From Macrocystis pyrifera (Eukaryota > Sar > Phaeophyceae > Laminariales > Laminariaceae), in the NCBI GenBank assembly GCA_031763025.1, contig JASSKH010000021.1, positions 992,001-1,056,000 on the forward strand: 64,000 nt of DNA, read 5' to 3'. The translations under genes and the position numbers were made by a program. Numbering within the stretch: the first letter of the stretch is position 1; each line of letters opens with the position of its first letter. Of this stretch, positions 12,001 through 22,490 are shown in pieces. The notes beneath the pieces are model-generated. The model did no database searches, was not told the origin of the DNA, and saw only the letters and a program-made list of their open reading frames with translations.

Positions 12001-14749
12001 GCCATAGCTGCGAAAACATTCCTAGCTCACACGGTGTTTATAACGGTATCGGTGGCAAACGCTGTGGATGTGTATTTACAATCAGGACCCTATCTTTCGA
12101 CTTGCTCTACTTCGAAAAAAATGGTTGAAACATGCTTGACCCTAAACCCTAACCCTCACTCGGATGGAGTCAAACGGAGGCGGGTTGCGATAGGGGTGCA
12201 GGGTACAGTACCTCTTTTTGCCCAAACTTTTGCTGGCTGAAGGTGATCCGCCCCGCCCAAACTAGTTTTTATATAGTAGTGTATTAATGTTGATCATGCC
12301 ACTATTTTTGCCAATTGTTTCATATTGTTTGACCGTTCGTACGGGAATGGCACTACCACCACAATAACGACCAATACCACCACCACCACCACCATTTCCA
12401 CCCCACCACCACCCCACCGCCACCAACAACGCAACCCCAACACCACCAACACCACTTCAATTGTGCACCAATGTATTGGCGACCTTAACAGGCATGGAGG
12501 CGTTGTCCGAGCGGCCTGCCCCTACGGAAGTGGCGGTGCCGAAGGCTGTCATGTTCAGAAACCAGATGGAGCAACGAGAAAAGGTGACACAACGCGGTCC
12601 AATGTGTACCCTTGACTTCATCACCACATCACTACTGGCTCAACGCCGTCTACTACTGATTTCATGACGTTGTCACTGACACCACCAGATCACTATTACG
12701 GGGGACCATAGTAAATAGGACCAAATATTGTTAGTAAAAATAGGTAAATATATAGATTTTGTGTGTACCGTAGGTCCTATTTACTATAGTCCTCCGTAAT
12801 ACTGACTTTACCACATCTGTATTGATTTCACGCTGTCTACTACTGACTTGACTGCACTGTGTACTACTGACACCACCACATCACTATGGAGATTACCACA
12901 TCACTACTAACTTCACGCTGTCTGCTAATGGCTTCAATACGCTGTGTACTACTGACATCACCACGTCACTGCTGACATAACCACATAACTACTGATTTTA
13001 CGCTGTCTACTACTAACTTCATTACTCTGTGTACTACTGACACCACCACATCACTGCTGACATGACTACAGTACATCACTACTGACTTCACGCTGTCTGC
13101 CACTGGCGTCATTATGCGGTCTACTCGTGCCACGTATTATTGACTCTGTTTTAAAACCATCTTTGTGCGGCGAAAGGCGCAAGCGGCACTGTAAAGCGCC
13201 CTTTATATTGTACTGAAGTGGCAGTTTGGGGCGTGTATGTGATGTCAGAGATGAGCACGATTAAGCACACCAAGCTTTAAGTATTTTGAGTGTCTTGTGT
13301 GTAGAACATAAAATATCACAGTCGGGCAGTGAGGCACCCATTCCGCTGTACGGGTACGTAGCTCTCCAGCTTTTAGCATTGCTCCTAAATCGTTGTTTTC
13401 AAGCGCCTCGTACGCAGAGCAGCAAAGTCGCGCATGGCATTGTGAGGCGTCATTTTCGCTGTACGAGTAGCTCTTCAGGTTCGAGTGCTTTGCCTAAATC
13501 GGAAAAAAAACTATCCAAACAGTATTTCAAGGTCACCCGTGCGATCAGAGCAGTTTGAGATGCTGTTGCAAATCGCTTTCGATTCTTCGCTTTGAGGCTT
13601 GCTAAATACCTGTACAGCATCCACCAGGGCGTTGGGTTCGAGCGCATGCGGTAGGAGTAAGCAAGCGCGTGGCTATGTTGACTTCGAACGCATCCCAAGC
13701 ATGCCTGCGTTGTGTTTTGTTGAGCGTGCTCCGCGCTGTCTAGCGGTATCTACTGTATTGATATGCTCAGTAGGCGTTGTATTCATTCGTATGAACGAGC
13801 GCACAGGTCGTCACCCCCCCCCCCCGGCCCCCGCCAACCTCCCTCCGCCAGCCCCCCCCCATATTATATACCTGGTATATATAGGTTGGGTTGGCGTCGG
13901 TTGGCGACGACGCTGTAAAACACGCCTCTCACTGCGTGAGCTAGACAGCCAGGGTACCGTTTTTTTTTTTTTTTTTTTTTACGGCTGGCGGTCGAGTTAG
14001 ATCATTTTTGTGCGGGGAGAACCTTTTCTACGCACAAGGGGAATGATCGTATCACGTAGTGTGTATATGGTGAGGCACCCACGAGGCAGTTACATAGTAA
14101 ACCCATTGCTGTTTCTGAAAGTGGCCACATCAGGAATTAAATCAATTCATTGACGCTATCATCCATAAGCAAGAAATTCGCCTCTAAAGCGGATCTTAGT
14201 AGGGTGCAGCTCATCCTTCATGCGACTCGCCCAACACCTCACGGTGCTTCTCGCTTGGTGCAAGCAATGTCTGCCTGGTCCGTGAAAACCCGACGTGCTC
14301 CGTCCCGGCATTGTAGGGATGCGAGGGTCTGTGGTCATACGAATACGGCCATGCATGATAATGAGTATCCCCCCCCCCCCAGCCCCTTCCCCCCTCCCAC
14401 CCATTTAGCGCGGTCTAGTGGTGTGTCGTAGGCGTCGTATTCGTACACGTGGACAAACGTACAGACCACCACCCCTGCCCCCCTATCCCCCCATTCCTTT
14501 CCTGTCTTTTTCGATGTCCATCTTTTGCTTGACTTGTTATCTCCATCTATATTTACGTTGCCTGTCTTCTTGGCCTGCATCTATTATGTATCTCAGGAAG
14601 AAAAAGAGGCGGCGAACACGATGGCGACGATGATGCGGCGAGCCAACGAAAACGCGGCTTACCACCCTAACCAGAGCGTCGGTGTTGTTATGGGCGTCGA
14701 CCAGCCCACCATCGCAGACTCCGGTTCTGAGGGAGACTGGTCGGACTGA
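1..14749 (+). CDS. Coronin (WD40 actin-binding protein), multi-exon, 5' end uncertain
   Basis: Coronins bind F-actin and tune Arp2/3 and cofilin activity at the cell cortex. Exons that join in phase: 856-929, 1859-1973, 3040-3177, 5205-5427, a small exon (6914-6957 preferred), 8083-8145, 9045-9247, 10558-10618, 11641-11744, 12492-12583, 14597-14749 (TGA at 14747). Family landmarks in order: NGHRATVTSIAFSPF then MATG-SEDSTVKLW (blade 2), YVEFNPVAENV, NGDGSLISTTSRDGKIRIID, CLWDP, SNGILLP, GVKYYELSD, PPQCLDVGTVEVARVLRL, SGDLKDYFQDDVYR, SSAEWLNG, and an acidic tail ending GSEGDWSD. The visible protein is about 440 residues. The conserved N-terminal basic segment is not found, so the gene probably begins left of the window. 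The tail after the propeller is short, and I see no clear long coiled coil. The intron 1974-3039 uses a GC donor. The exon chain is strong; individual ends rest on splice consensus only. Confidence 0.9.
856..929 (+). CDS. Coronin exon, blade 1-2 (GH...FSPF motif)
   Basis: Encodes LVNGHRATVTSIAFSPFQP then SLMAT, the GH-x-FSPF core of a coronin WD repeat. It ends in CCACAG before GTAAGC. The split Gly codon (G + GA) joins it exactly to SEDSTVKLW at 1859. The start is placed after CTGCAG; an alternative acceptor lies about 15 bp upstream. Confidence 0.8.
930..1858 (+). repeat. Coronin intron holding copies of the preceding exon edge
   Basis: The exon end CATGGCCACAG|GTAAGC recurs about 25 bp on as CATGGTGAACAG|GTAGGC, then CATGACAACAG|ATAAGC, and near 1122-1140 as CATGGTACAAAG|GTAAGC. 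The rest is AT-rich DNA with no coding signal that I recognise. Confidence 0.6.
2080..2360. repeat. Degenerate minisatellite, TCGTACAATAGTTGTG unit
   Basis: A 15-20 bp unit with CGTACA(A/G)TAGTTGTG and its variants repeats across the middle of the coronin intron. It produces several spurious open frames on both strands. Confidence 0.7.
3300..3456 (+). repeat. Dispersed repeat, second copy near 63403
   Basis: Shares stretches such as AAAGCC(A/G)CCAT, ACTCGGAAAATCGTC and GTG(T/C)TATCT, in the same order and spacing, with 63403-63560. Class unknown. Confidence 0.6.
3478..3712 (+). repeat. Three tandem copies of a coronin exon 3' junction, donors mutated
   Basis: A unit of about 79 bp repeats three times downstream of exon 3040-3177. 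Each copy resembles the exon end (real site ATCAACAG|GTGATACAGA). At the donor position the copies read AACAG|CTGATG, AACAG|CTGATG and AACAG|CTCATG, so GT is CT in every copy. Confidence 0.75.
3716..3852 (+). mobile_element. SINE-like C-tail element, 3' fragment
   Basis: Contains CTTGGTGCAAGCAATGTCTG, AAAACCCGACGTGCT and CATACGACTACGGCCATG, and ends AATGAGTAC before a C-rich run. This is the 3' end shared by the copies at 14 kb, 17.6 kb, 22.7 kb, 41 kb and 59.8 kb. Confidence 0.8.
4780..5130. repeat. Minisatellite with CGGNTTTCCGTA core
   Basis: About ten degenerate units carry (A)CGG(G/A)TTTCCGTA followed by TGACAT and (G)AGCA, spaced about 25-50 bp apart, in a coronin intron. Confidence 0.7.
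5862..5972 (-). mobile_element. Dispersed element with GGAGACC / GGTCTCC ends, overlapping a candidate exon
   Basis: In reverse complement it matches 24557-24665 and 15440-15580: GACCGGTC, AAGGCCTC or AGGCCTCC, TTTTAGTGT(G/T), GCGGTCAGTCAAG, then GGTCTCC. It contains the candidate coronin exon 5926-5969. Confidence 0.65.
5926..5969 (+). CDS. Alternative candidate for a 44-bp coronin exon, inside a repeat
   Basis: TTTTAG acceptor, frame AKGGLTAPERTGLL plus CG, then GTGGAA. Its length and phases (0 in, 2 out) would bridge CLWDP to SNGILLP. It lies wholly inside a dispersed element, so it would be an exonised transposon. The non-repeat candidate at 6914-6957 has the same length and phases. Confidence 0.25.
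6530..7570. repeat. Degenerate GGTTGAC minisatellite field
   Basis: Many copies of (G)ATGGTTGAC, often preceded by CACCCG or CCGTC, at irregular spacing through the intron, with the densest block near 7000-7150. Apart from the small exon candidate at 6914 I see no coding signal. Confidence 0.6.
6914..6957 (+). CDS. Preferred candidate for the 44-bp coronin exon
   Basis: Acceptor TAGTGCAG, frame VLRNRAQARSLTKN plus AA, donor GTGATA. It joins CLWDP (phase 0) to the T of exon 8083 (AAT, Asn), giving SLTKNNSNGILLP. This resembles the usual coronin run into (S)NG-x-LLP. It is not in an obvious repeat. The segment is poorly conserved in the family, so support is moderate. Confidence 0.45.
7800..7968. 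mobile_element. MITE-like element, CTCGGACAGAT family
   Basis: Carries the family core GCTCATGTTGCCGGGTGGGA, CATGTTTCCTGGGTTGG, GATCCTGTACA, CATAACGGCAGGCGAG, and ends CTGTCCGAGGTGTG. The left end is truncated. It matches 56450-56690 closely. Confidence 0.75.
8735..9010. repeat. Minisatellite, ACACGATAATCTAC unit
   Basis: A 12-15 bp unit (CACACGATAAT, CTACGCACGATA and variants) repeats about 18 times and ends about 35 bp before the acceptor of coronin exon 9045-9247. Confidence 0.8.
9298..9392. repeat. GTT/GTC trinucleotide repeat
   Basis: Impure GTTGTT/GTCGTT run about 50 bp into the coronin intron. It creates Thr-, Asn- or Cys-rich false frames. Confidence 0.85.
9595..9665. repeat. Short tandem repeat, TTGACGTCTGTCC unit
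   Basis: Four to five copies of (C)TTGACGTCTGTC in the coronin intron. Confidence 0.75.
10168..10414. mobile_element. MITE with terminal inverted repeats, full length
   Basis: Begins ACACATCGGACAGATCATC and ends TGATCTGTCCGATGTGT, an inverted-repeat pair of about 17-18 bp. The interior holds the family blocks CAGGAAACA, CTCCCAACCGGTAACATG and AGATCAGAAATATATCTG. It lies in a coronin intron. Confidence 0.85.
12600..13130. repeat. Minisatellite, ACCACATCACTACTGAC / CACGCTGTCTACTACTGAC
   Basis: Units of roughly 60-80 bp with ACCACATCAC, CTACTGACTTCACGCTGTCT and GTGTACTACTGACA repeat five to six times after the donor of exon 12492-12583. A foldback MITE interrupts the array at 12688-12806. Confidence 0.7.
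12688..12806. mobile_element. Foldback MITE, GGGGGACCATAGTAAATAGG ends
   Basis: The left arm ACGGGGGACCATAGTAAATA pairs with the right arm TATTTACTATAGTCCTCCGT. The interior has ACCAAATATTGTTAGTAAAA. A related copy in the opposite orientation is at 63055-63172. Confidence 0.85.
13870..14375 (+). mobile_element. SINE-like C-tail element, near full length
   Basis: About 500 bp: a 5' segment with CGCCTCTCACTGCGTGAGCT, a T tract, TTTGTGCGGGGAGAACC, GTGGCCACATCAGGAATTAA, AGGGTGCAGCTCATCCTTCA, and the 3' end CATGCATGATAATGAGTA before a C tract. It has no coding capacity. Confidence 0.8.
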
Positions 14750-15260
14750 CTAACGCCATCCATCGGACTCACGACATCCATTGGGCTATCGACATCAATG
14801 CCGCTCGTTCGAACAACCATCGTTCAATGAATTGAAGTGGACTCCATCCATCGTACTCACGACATCCATCCATACATTGGACTCACGATATGAATGACGC
14901 TCGTTCGAACAATGCTCGTTCAATGGATTGATTGATTGAAGTGATTGAAGTGGAAGCAAGCTTCGGAGGCAAGGGAGGGGGACTGGCAGGACTGGTCGCA
15001 CTGATGGCATCCATTGGACTGACTGACTGACTGGCGGTATCGATCCTCTTGTGACCCTCGTTCGACCATTTGAGGGCGAAACAAGCTAGGTCCTTGTTTC
15101 CAAAGATGCTATGCATACGTATCTACGAGGTACGAGACCGAGACTGCGGTTAGGAAGGAGACTGGTCGGACTTATTGGCGACACCCGTCGGACTGGCTGG
15201 CGGTCTCCATCAGATTGACTGGCGACGTCCATTCATAGGAGAGATGACAGACATCCACCG
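14750..15260 (+). repeat. Minisatellite seeded by the end of the coronin coding region
   Basis: The final coronin codons read GAGACTGGTCGGACTGACTA. Copies of GAGACTGGTCGGACT or GGACTGGTCGCACTGA plus GACATCCAT(C/T)GGACT recur about every 20-60 bp in the 3' flank. Confidence 0.7.
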
Positions 15261-15439
15261 CACTGACTCACTGACGACATCCACTCGTTCGATCAGTATT
15301 TGCAGTCAAAACGAGCAAGACTCTCTTGTTACCAAAGATGGTTATGATGCACCCCTTTGTCCCTTGAATATGTAACATTTTATCCAAACAATCCGTATTT
15401 TCAGGGCCGGAGAGAGACAGAGTGGTATACCTGTATGTC

Positions 15440-15580
15440 ATCAGGACACCGGTCTTTTTGGACGCGCCAAGGCCTCTTGTGGCCTTATTATCCTGTTTTT
15501 AGTGTAGCGGGCGCTTATTACACTGTTTTTAGTGCAGGGGGCGGTCACTCAAGAGTTTCAGACAGCGGGCTCTTGGCCTA
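15440..15580 (+). mobile_element. Dispersed element, ACACCGGTCTTTTTG family
   Basis: Matches 24557-24665 and the reverse of 5862-5972 through CACCGGTCT, GCCAAGGCCTC, TTTTAGTG and GCGGTCACTCAAG. An internal block of about 35 bp is duplicated. Confidence 0.6.
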
Positions 15581-16204
15581 TGTTCTGGTCTCGATCGCTG
15601 GGTCAGTTGAGATCGAAGTATGCAAGACCCTCTTGCTTGCGGCTCCTTGTAGCTCTCGCTCGACCGAAGGAAGCGGAGCTGTCTTCTTGCGCGTTTTTAG
15701 TTGTTGATGGAAGTCATCAACACGTAGGGGTTCCGTTTTTGTTTGGTGACCTTAACTTAACCCCTAGGACTTGAGAGAGGGGAAGATTGACATTGACGGT
15801 AAAAACTGGCGATTACAGCAACGGTCACTGCGTGTTTGGGGGCTGATACAAAGGTTGGTGTCCGAACTACAATGGTTGAATGCAAGGAGTCGTACGGCAC
15901 GGGCGAGCGCAAGATTACCTTATATACCATACCCCTACTGCTGGGCAGTCACGCAGCAGGTCGTAGACGGTATATAGCATTAAAGCTACTAACCATTGTT
16001 TCGGTCGCTATCGATCATTGGTCCCGAAGAGGTCCAAACCCCGTGAGAGCCCCACCTACGTTTTAGGGACGACTAACTGCAAACTAATGTAACTTGATTC
16101 GTTGCGACAGTAGTGATATACTGGTAAGGGCTAGTACGTAATCCTCTCAGAAATGCTCACGCGTTTTTTTTGCGGGTGAACTACTTGGGTTTAGTGTGGG
16201 ATAT

Positions 16205-16391
16205 TTTTAGGGGCTGGATCGACGCGCATGGCATCTAACCATTGTGCGTGGTTTTGATGCTGTTTTTTTTTTTTGGTGACCTCGATCGACGCGCATGGAG
16301 TGTAGCCATTGTCCGTTTGTTTTTTGGTTGTTATTTTTTCGGCGACCTTAATCGACGCGCATGCAACCGATCCAAGTCAACCCGCGTCCGC

Positions 16392-16423
<32 letters not shown>

Positions 16424-16700
16424 CGGCGACCTTAACCTCTGCAGAAGTGCACCCACGTTTATGATGGGAAACTACTTGGATTTAATCTGGGATAAAATTT
16501 GCAGCGGGAATTAGTCGACGTCGATGCAACCATTGTCCGTTTTGTTTTTTCGGCGACCTCAATGGACGCGCATGCAACCTATGTCTTTCTTAAAAATATT
16601 TTTTTCGGCGTCCTCAATCAACGCGCGCATGCAATAATTTTCCGTCTGTTGTGTCTTGTTTTTGCGGCGACGTTAATCGACACGCATGCTACGCAACCGT
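16205..16700. repeat. Tandem repeat, ATCGACGCGCATGCAACC unit of about 60 bp
   Basis: Seven to eight units of CGGCGACCT(C/T)AATCGACGCGCATG, (C)AACCATTGTCCGTTTG and a T tract. Intergenic. Confidence 0.8.
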
Positions 16701-17589
16701 TGACGGATTTTGACAGCTGGCTGCCTGCTATGTCAGAGCCGGAAGGTAAGCGAGCACCCGACAAGGGAAGGATTTGCCCTCGTATGTAGCCTACACGTAG
16801 TGTACCGTACTGTAAGTGTTTTTCGATTTTCGGTGATTGATGTTCAAGTTAATTTACTTTTTTTTTTCCTGTTTTGTTCTACCACTCCAGAATTATTGGA
16901 GCTTTTCCATGTCTTGTGATCACCACGGACTAGATTATGGCGATGAGGTCCTGTGAGAACAACCACAATGGTGCTGATGGTGCTGGCAGTATCTCGGCAA
17001 TCCTCGTGGGAGTAATGGACATGAAGGATATCGAAACAAAACCAATTTCGGAGTAACGGACATGGATGGGATGACACAAAAGTAACCAACCTCTCGGCCC
17101 CCGTGACCACGTAAATTCTGGTTCACGCCAATTGCCGGACGGTGCCACGGTATCATTTTTAAGTTTGCTACCCAGGTGCTACCTGGTATATTTTAAACCA
17201 CATCCCACCTATTATCCCTCCTTAGCGTAACTCATGTGCGGGGGATCACATCGGGCACTCCCCCCCCCTCCGCACTACAATACGATATGTCTCCATTCTT
17301 ATCACGCGAAGGTTTCAGCTTTTTCTTCCCTCCTCGTCAACTGGCGTGGAATTGTGCGTGCACACGCATAGGCTTGCTGCGGTCAATTTCGTCTGCCCGA
17401 ACTCGGAAAATAAACAAGCAACTCTATTTCCAGTACGAAATACGGAAGTTGGACATTTCTATTATTTAACACCTGGTATTAATACGATCTATGTTTCCCG
17501 AGGTCAATGAGAAACAATCCACGAATTGTGAGATTTCTGGACGACTAAAAAAATATATATATATATTTTCATGTTTGCTTGGTTTTAGT

Positions 17590-17955
17590 TTACCTCACGT
17601 GTCGGGTGGAGAACCTTGAGGGGAACGATCATACTATGTGTGTTACATAGTACTAAGTGTACCCATTACTGTCTCTGGAAGTGGCCACACCAGAACACAA
17701 ATACCAGTAAACCACTAGTAGTTCGACGCTACAGTAGCATCCATTTGCAAGAAAGTCCGCCCCACAAGCGGTTCTTAGCCGGATGCAGCTCACCCTTCGT
17801 GCGACTCGCCGAGCACCTCACGGCGCATCGCGCTTGGTGCAAACAATGTCTGCCTGGTTGGTGAAAACCCGGCATGCTCCGTCCCTGCGTTGTAGGGATG
17901 CGGGGGTCCATGGTCATACGACTACGGCCATGCAGGACATGAGTACACCCCCCGC
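17590..17955 (+). mobile_element. SINE-like C-tail element, 5' truncated
   Basis: Shares GTGGAGAACC, GGATGCAGCTCACCCTTC, CGCTTGGTGCAAACAATG and CATACGACTACGGCCATGCA, and ends ATGAGTACACCCCCCGCCCC. Confidence 0.8.
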
Positions 17956-18394
17956 CCCTGTCTGTGACTAGATCCAAAAAAGTGTTGTATGTACCTGCTA
18001 TGTCATTTTCTTTACCGAATATTCCTGGACAGGTGGACACGTACAAAATAATGACACGGGGGGCGTGGACACCCCATCCAAACTCACTTGAGAGCATCTC
18101 CGCGTCCAAAGCTGACCTGAAGAAGAGATACACCACCCAAAGGGACTATTAATAGGTACCGATATGCTTCTTTCTTGCGCAGGAACAAAAAAACGCACAC
18201 TTTTTATCATTTTTCGTGTACTCTCGTGTCCATCCGTCCGTCTGCCCGATCAAATCGCACGTCGGGCATGACTTACGCCTTTTCCGTCTGACCACACGAT
18301 CCCTAACTGTTGTGGTTGTATTACTCCATCATGGTCAATGTTGTTAGTGTCACACGATTCCTGGATTACAGTAGATGATCTGTACTGTAGGGTG

Positions 18395-18660
18395 GAACAC
18401 CTCGGACGGACAGATCATGTACAGATCATTCACATTTGATGATTTAGATCTCAGGGCAGATAGATCAGATATATCCATTCCTGAGCTGTACGATGTAGCT
18501 CATGTTGCCGGGGGGGAGCCGTCTGCATGATGACCTAGGCTATGTTTCCTGTGGGTTGGATCTGTGCAATACAGATCCTGCACTGCACGGCGGTTAGATT
18601 ATGTATCATCCTTTTGAAGTACAGCACGTAGATCATGATCCACCAATCCGACTTGTGTAG
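18395..18660. mobile_element. MITE, CTCGGACAGAT family
   Basis: Starts AACACCTCGGACGGACAGAT and contains GTAGCTCATGTTGCCGGG, ATGTTTCCTGTGGGTTGG and AGATCCTGCACTGCA. The right terminus has decayed. Confidence 0.7.
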
Positions 18661-19084
18661 GGTTATGACTAGTAACAGAAGACGGCGACAATCCGCTCAG
18701 CGAGGAATATGGGGATGGAGGGCAGAACACGTTTGACATGCCGTGCATTGATTTCTTCGCTTGATTTTTTCGGTATATCGAAATCTTTCGATAAAAATCC
18801 AACACAAACAATGACACCACTCGCGGCACTACAAGAAAGTCCGGGCAGAACTTTCCGCAACACTTAACTGCGGGAAAACGCCCACCGTTGTGTTGTGGAA
18901 AAACGCCCACCACAGTTCCATGCTATTAAAAAACATCATTAATACTTGTATGCAGATCCATCTCGGGGCATCCGCCGTGGAACATTCAAGGCATATATAC
19001 ACCCAGCCGTCATCCCTCAGCCAAGTAAACATGCCCAATATATTCCTACTGTAGTGTACTGCTGCCGACATACAAAATCTCGGC

Positions 19085-19560
19085 AGGCACAACTGCTCGA
19101 CCCGTACCGGAAATGCTTCTTAGCATGTACCGGCAGCATACCGGCAATAATGTTCTCAACACGTACCGGCAACGTGCGGGTATTGCTGCTGCTCAACACG
19201 CACCGACAACCTGCCACTAATGCTGCTCAACACGTACCGGGAACGTACCGGCAACGCTTGCTGCTCAACAACAACGGTTATGAACACGTGCCATTAACGC
19301 ACCGGCAATAACGGCAATGCTTCGCAAAACCTACTGGCAATGGTTCTCAACAAGTACCGGCAATGGTGCTCAAAACGTACTGCCAATGCTTCAACACGTA
19401 CCGGCAATACTTCTCAACACGTACCGGCAATGCTTCTCAACACATACGTGGCTACAACGTACCGATTAAGAATCCCAACACGTACAAGGCAATGCTTCTC
19501 AACACGTACCGGCAATGCTGTTCAACACGTACCGGACATACACCGAACACACAGCTTCGC
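19085..19560. repeat. Tandem array, CTCAACACGTACCGGCAATG unit
   Basis: About 18 units of 20-26 bp, CT(T)CTCAACACGTACCGGCAA and variants, with little spacer. The irregular units and lack of unique spacers rule out CRISPR. Intergenic. Confidence 0.85.
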
Positions 19561-20024
19561 TAGATATCGGGGCTTCCACAGCAGCCGTCAAATAGTATAG
19601 TTGCACGCTTGGTAGCCAAGCAGGGGTACCCGCGGACTCTTCCATGCAGCCACTCCATGTGTACCCGGTCCACGTGGACGTGGCCTACCCACAAATTATC
19701 GGCCAAATCGAAATTAATCCAAACTCAAAAGGGTTGCGCTTCCTTTTACCCTACCTGGTACCTGGTACTCATTTAGACGTACACGCCCAAGGCAAGAGGT
19801 TCCCCTGCAGCTACATCGTCCGACACGAACACTAACATCTAACCAACAGCGACCTGAAATATGAAGACCAATCGTGATAATCTGCTACTATTTTTTTGTA
19901 CACACACATGAACCGTCAAGAGGCGCTTCGGCTTATATAAAACCTCATGTGTGTCAATCCCTCTTGCCTGACACTTGCTTGCCAAAGCCCCCCCCCCCCC
20001 CCCCCCTCCCTGCTCCCTCTCGAA

Positions 20025-20130
20025 AGGGCGGCGTGGTCAATGGTCAAATGACTAAGGCAAGCAACAAAAGAGTACGCCCCTCTCCCCCCCCCCTTCCCCA
20101 TGGTCACACGACTGCGGCCATGCATGAAAT
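20025..20130 (+). mobile_element. LINE 3' end fused to a SINE-like 3' end
   Basis: GTGGTCAATGGTCAAATGAC then AAGGCAAGCAAC and GAGTACGCCCCTC is the 3' terminus of the LINE found at 60.4 kb. After a C tract comes CACGACTGCGGCCATGCATG from the SINE-like family. Confidence 0.7.
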
Positions 20131-20139
20131 CGCTATCAA

Positions 20140-20440
20140 TTACGTACCGCTAGATAGGTTACTGGTGTCATTCTCTCCTCCCCGTCCTTAATCGTAACTA
20201 CTGCTGCAAGTATGTACCGCCATACATGTTCCTGTTCTCCCTCCCGCCCTCACTAGAGTAGCAACTACTGCTGCCATCAATACATACCGCTAGATATGTT
20301 ACTCGTGCTGTCATCCTCTCCTCCCCGCTCTCAAAAACTACTGCTGCTATCGATACGCACCGCTAGATATGATACTCCATTCAGCCCGCCCTCTCCGACC
20401 ACTGTTATCAATACACGTAATCATACCGCTTATATAGATA
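20140..20440. repeat. Tandem repeat of about 70 bp
   Basis: Four degenerate units carrying ATCAATACATACCGCTAGAT, GTTACT, CTCTCCTCCCCG and AACTACTGCTG. Confidence 0.7.
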
Positions 20441-20534
20441 ACTTATTGTCCACCGTAGTAGTGTAACGAAAATAATAACTAAAAAAATCGTTCGTTTCAC
20501 AATACCCTGGTATTAATAGTACACACATAAGCAC

Positions 20535-20835
20535 ATAAAAAATCAGACAGATCATACAGAGCATTCCCAGTTGATGGTCTAGACCTTTCAGGGCAGATAG
20601 ATTTGATAGATCCCTGATCTGTATCATCTGCTGATATATCATATTTCCCCGTTGGAGCCGTTTGACCTGCATAATCTAGCGCATGTTTCCTGGATTGGAA
20701 CTGTACTGTACAGATCCTGCACCACATCACATAACGGCAGATACAAAATCTACAATAGATGATCTACATCGTGATCTGTTCGATGATAGCATAGATGATC
20801 TAGATGATTTAGATCGTGTGTGCAAGTGATACTAC
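20535..20835. mobile_element. MITE, CTCGGACAGAT family, diverged
   Basis: Contains CAGATCATACAGAGC, GCATGTTTCCTGGATTGG, ACAGATCCTGCACCACATC and ATAACGGCAGATAC. The termini have decayed. Confidence 0.6.
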
Positions 20836-21224
20836 ATAGTACACCCATAGCGGGTTAGAAAACGTCAAGCCTTGCCAGCGCGGCTGCCGCTTGTTACCCT
20901 TCAATCTTAGCCCCCGAGGCGATGCCTGACATAGAAACAACTAAGGGTGGGTTTAGTACCAGGCTGGGTATAAAGTATTACCTCATGGGTACCCGGATAT
21001 CAAACCTGGTTGTTTGGGTCATATTCGTCTATGTACCCGGGTACATACCCCCAAAGTTTATGCCTTCACTCTTACCAAACACTTCCTTGAAAACTTGCAG
21101 CTGTTTGTGGCCACAGCTCTAACGCGTGTGCCACAGAAACACGCTACCATTAGCTGAAATCAAAGCAAAAAAAAAAACAATACTATCGTGTTGCGAAAAA
21201 AAGGCTTCATCTAAGAGCGGTATC

Positions 21225-21450
21225 AATCGAATCAGCCCATAGGCATCACCACTTAATAGATTCGACCGCCTAGAAATGAAAAGCATACGAAAATCTAGAG
21301 GCAAAAGCCCGTCAACCAGCTGATAGGCATCGTTCCTCAATAGATTATAGACCCCCTTGCAACGCAGGAAACAAAATTCAAATCTACTTGCAGTTATGTC
21401 GCCGTGAATCAGCTGGAAGGCATCACTCAATAGATTCGACCGCCTAGCTC
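21225..21450. repeat. Tandem repeat of 80-100 bp (AATAGATTCGACCGCCTAG)
   Basis: Two to three units with AGCTGATAGGCATC, AATAGATTCGACCGCCTAG and aligned flanks. No coding support. Confidence 0.6.
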
Positions 21451-22149
21451 TAAAGCAGTATCAACCTACGACTATCGGTGTCCACCAGTTCATGGGCATT
21501 GCCCGTCAAATACACCAACCGCACAGGGGAAAGCAGCAGCCATCCTTCCGCAGGCAAACCCCAGGTCGCTCTTCGCACCACAGCATCATACACACACCTA
21601 CCTTACCCTACCTCAGCCCGAAGAAATACAAAAGCGTAGTAATGTCACCACGCAATGTCACCATGGATGATATATGACTTCAACTTCAACCCACGGATGA
21701 ACTTCAAATTCAACTCCCAACGACAACCCAAGGATTAAATTCGACTTCAACTCGACCCATGGGGCTTTGCAGAAACTATCCCACGCTAAATCCAAGTACT
21801 TCTCACACACGGGTGCAGCGCTAAGGGGTTAACGTTCATTTTCCACTGTAGACGGATGAACTTTACTCCAACTTCAACCTGACCCTTTTGCCACTGCAGA
21901 AAAGTTCCCACTCTATTTCCAGTACTTTTCACCCAAGAACGTGGGTGCAGGCACGGTAGTGCCAAAGGGCTTAACGTTGAATTTCCACTGCAGGCTGTAG
22001 GCGGCCTGACCTGCCAACCCAGCACGAAGGGGTCCAAAATGAAGGCTTATCCGTCTCGTGAACCGCGAACGACCTATCCAAATCACCATGACCGCCCCAG
22101 CGATCTCCGTAGAGATACGTTTATGGGAGAATCGCAAAGGTGTGCATAC

Positions 22150-22335
22150 CCGGGCACCACACCTGCTTATTTCGGTCATACTCGGGTACCTACCCAGTTA
22201 TTCGGGTAGATACCCGGGTACTCCGGTAGATACCCGTGTACCCGCATCGTATATTCCCGCTTACTCAAGAATATACCCAATTCCCGGGTAAATACCCGGG
22301 TAATCGGGTAGGTAACCGGGTACCCGCAGGCTGTA
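22150..22335. repeat. CGGGTA/TACCCG minisatellite
   Basis: A dozen TACCCGGGTA or CGGGTAGATACC units in a row. Related units lie at 20985-21055. Confidence 0.8.
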
Positions 22336-22369
22336 TACCCAACTAAATACGCCCTTCAAGAAATGGTCG

Positions 22370-22490
22370 ATCACACCCTGGACGAAGCCCTGGGGTTGCT
22401 TCCTGTAGCGCCGTTGCGGTTGACCGGTTGCTTGGGGGCATCAGGAGACGCCATCATCGGCTTGACCACTATAACAAGGTCATCGTCAGT
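22370..22490 (-). other. Possible terminal coding exon on the minus strand
   Basis: After a TTATAG acceptor on the minus strand one frame reads VKPMMASPDAPKQPVNRNGA and ends SSRV-stop; another phase reads GQADDGVS-stop. The latter fits the phase left by exon 24997-25091. Either could be the C-terminus of the membrane-protein gene, or chance. Confidence 0.2.

Noticed and set aside
19085-19560. CRISPR-like array
   Set aside because: The units are 20-26 bp, degenerate and contiguous with no unique spacers, in a eukaryotic intergenic region.
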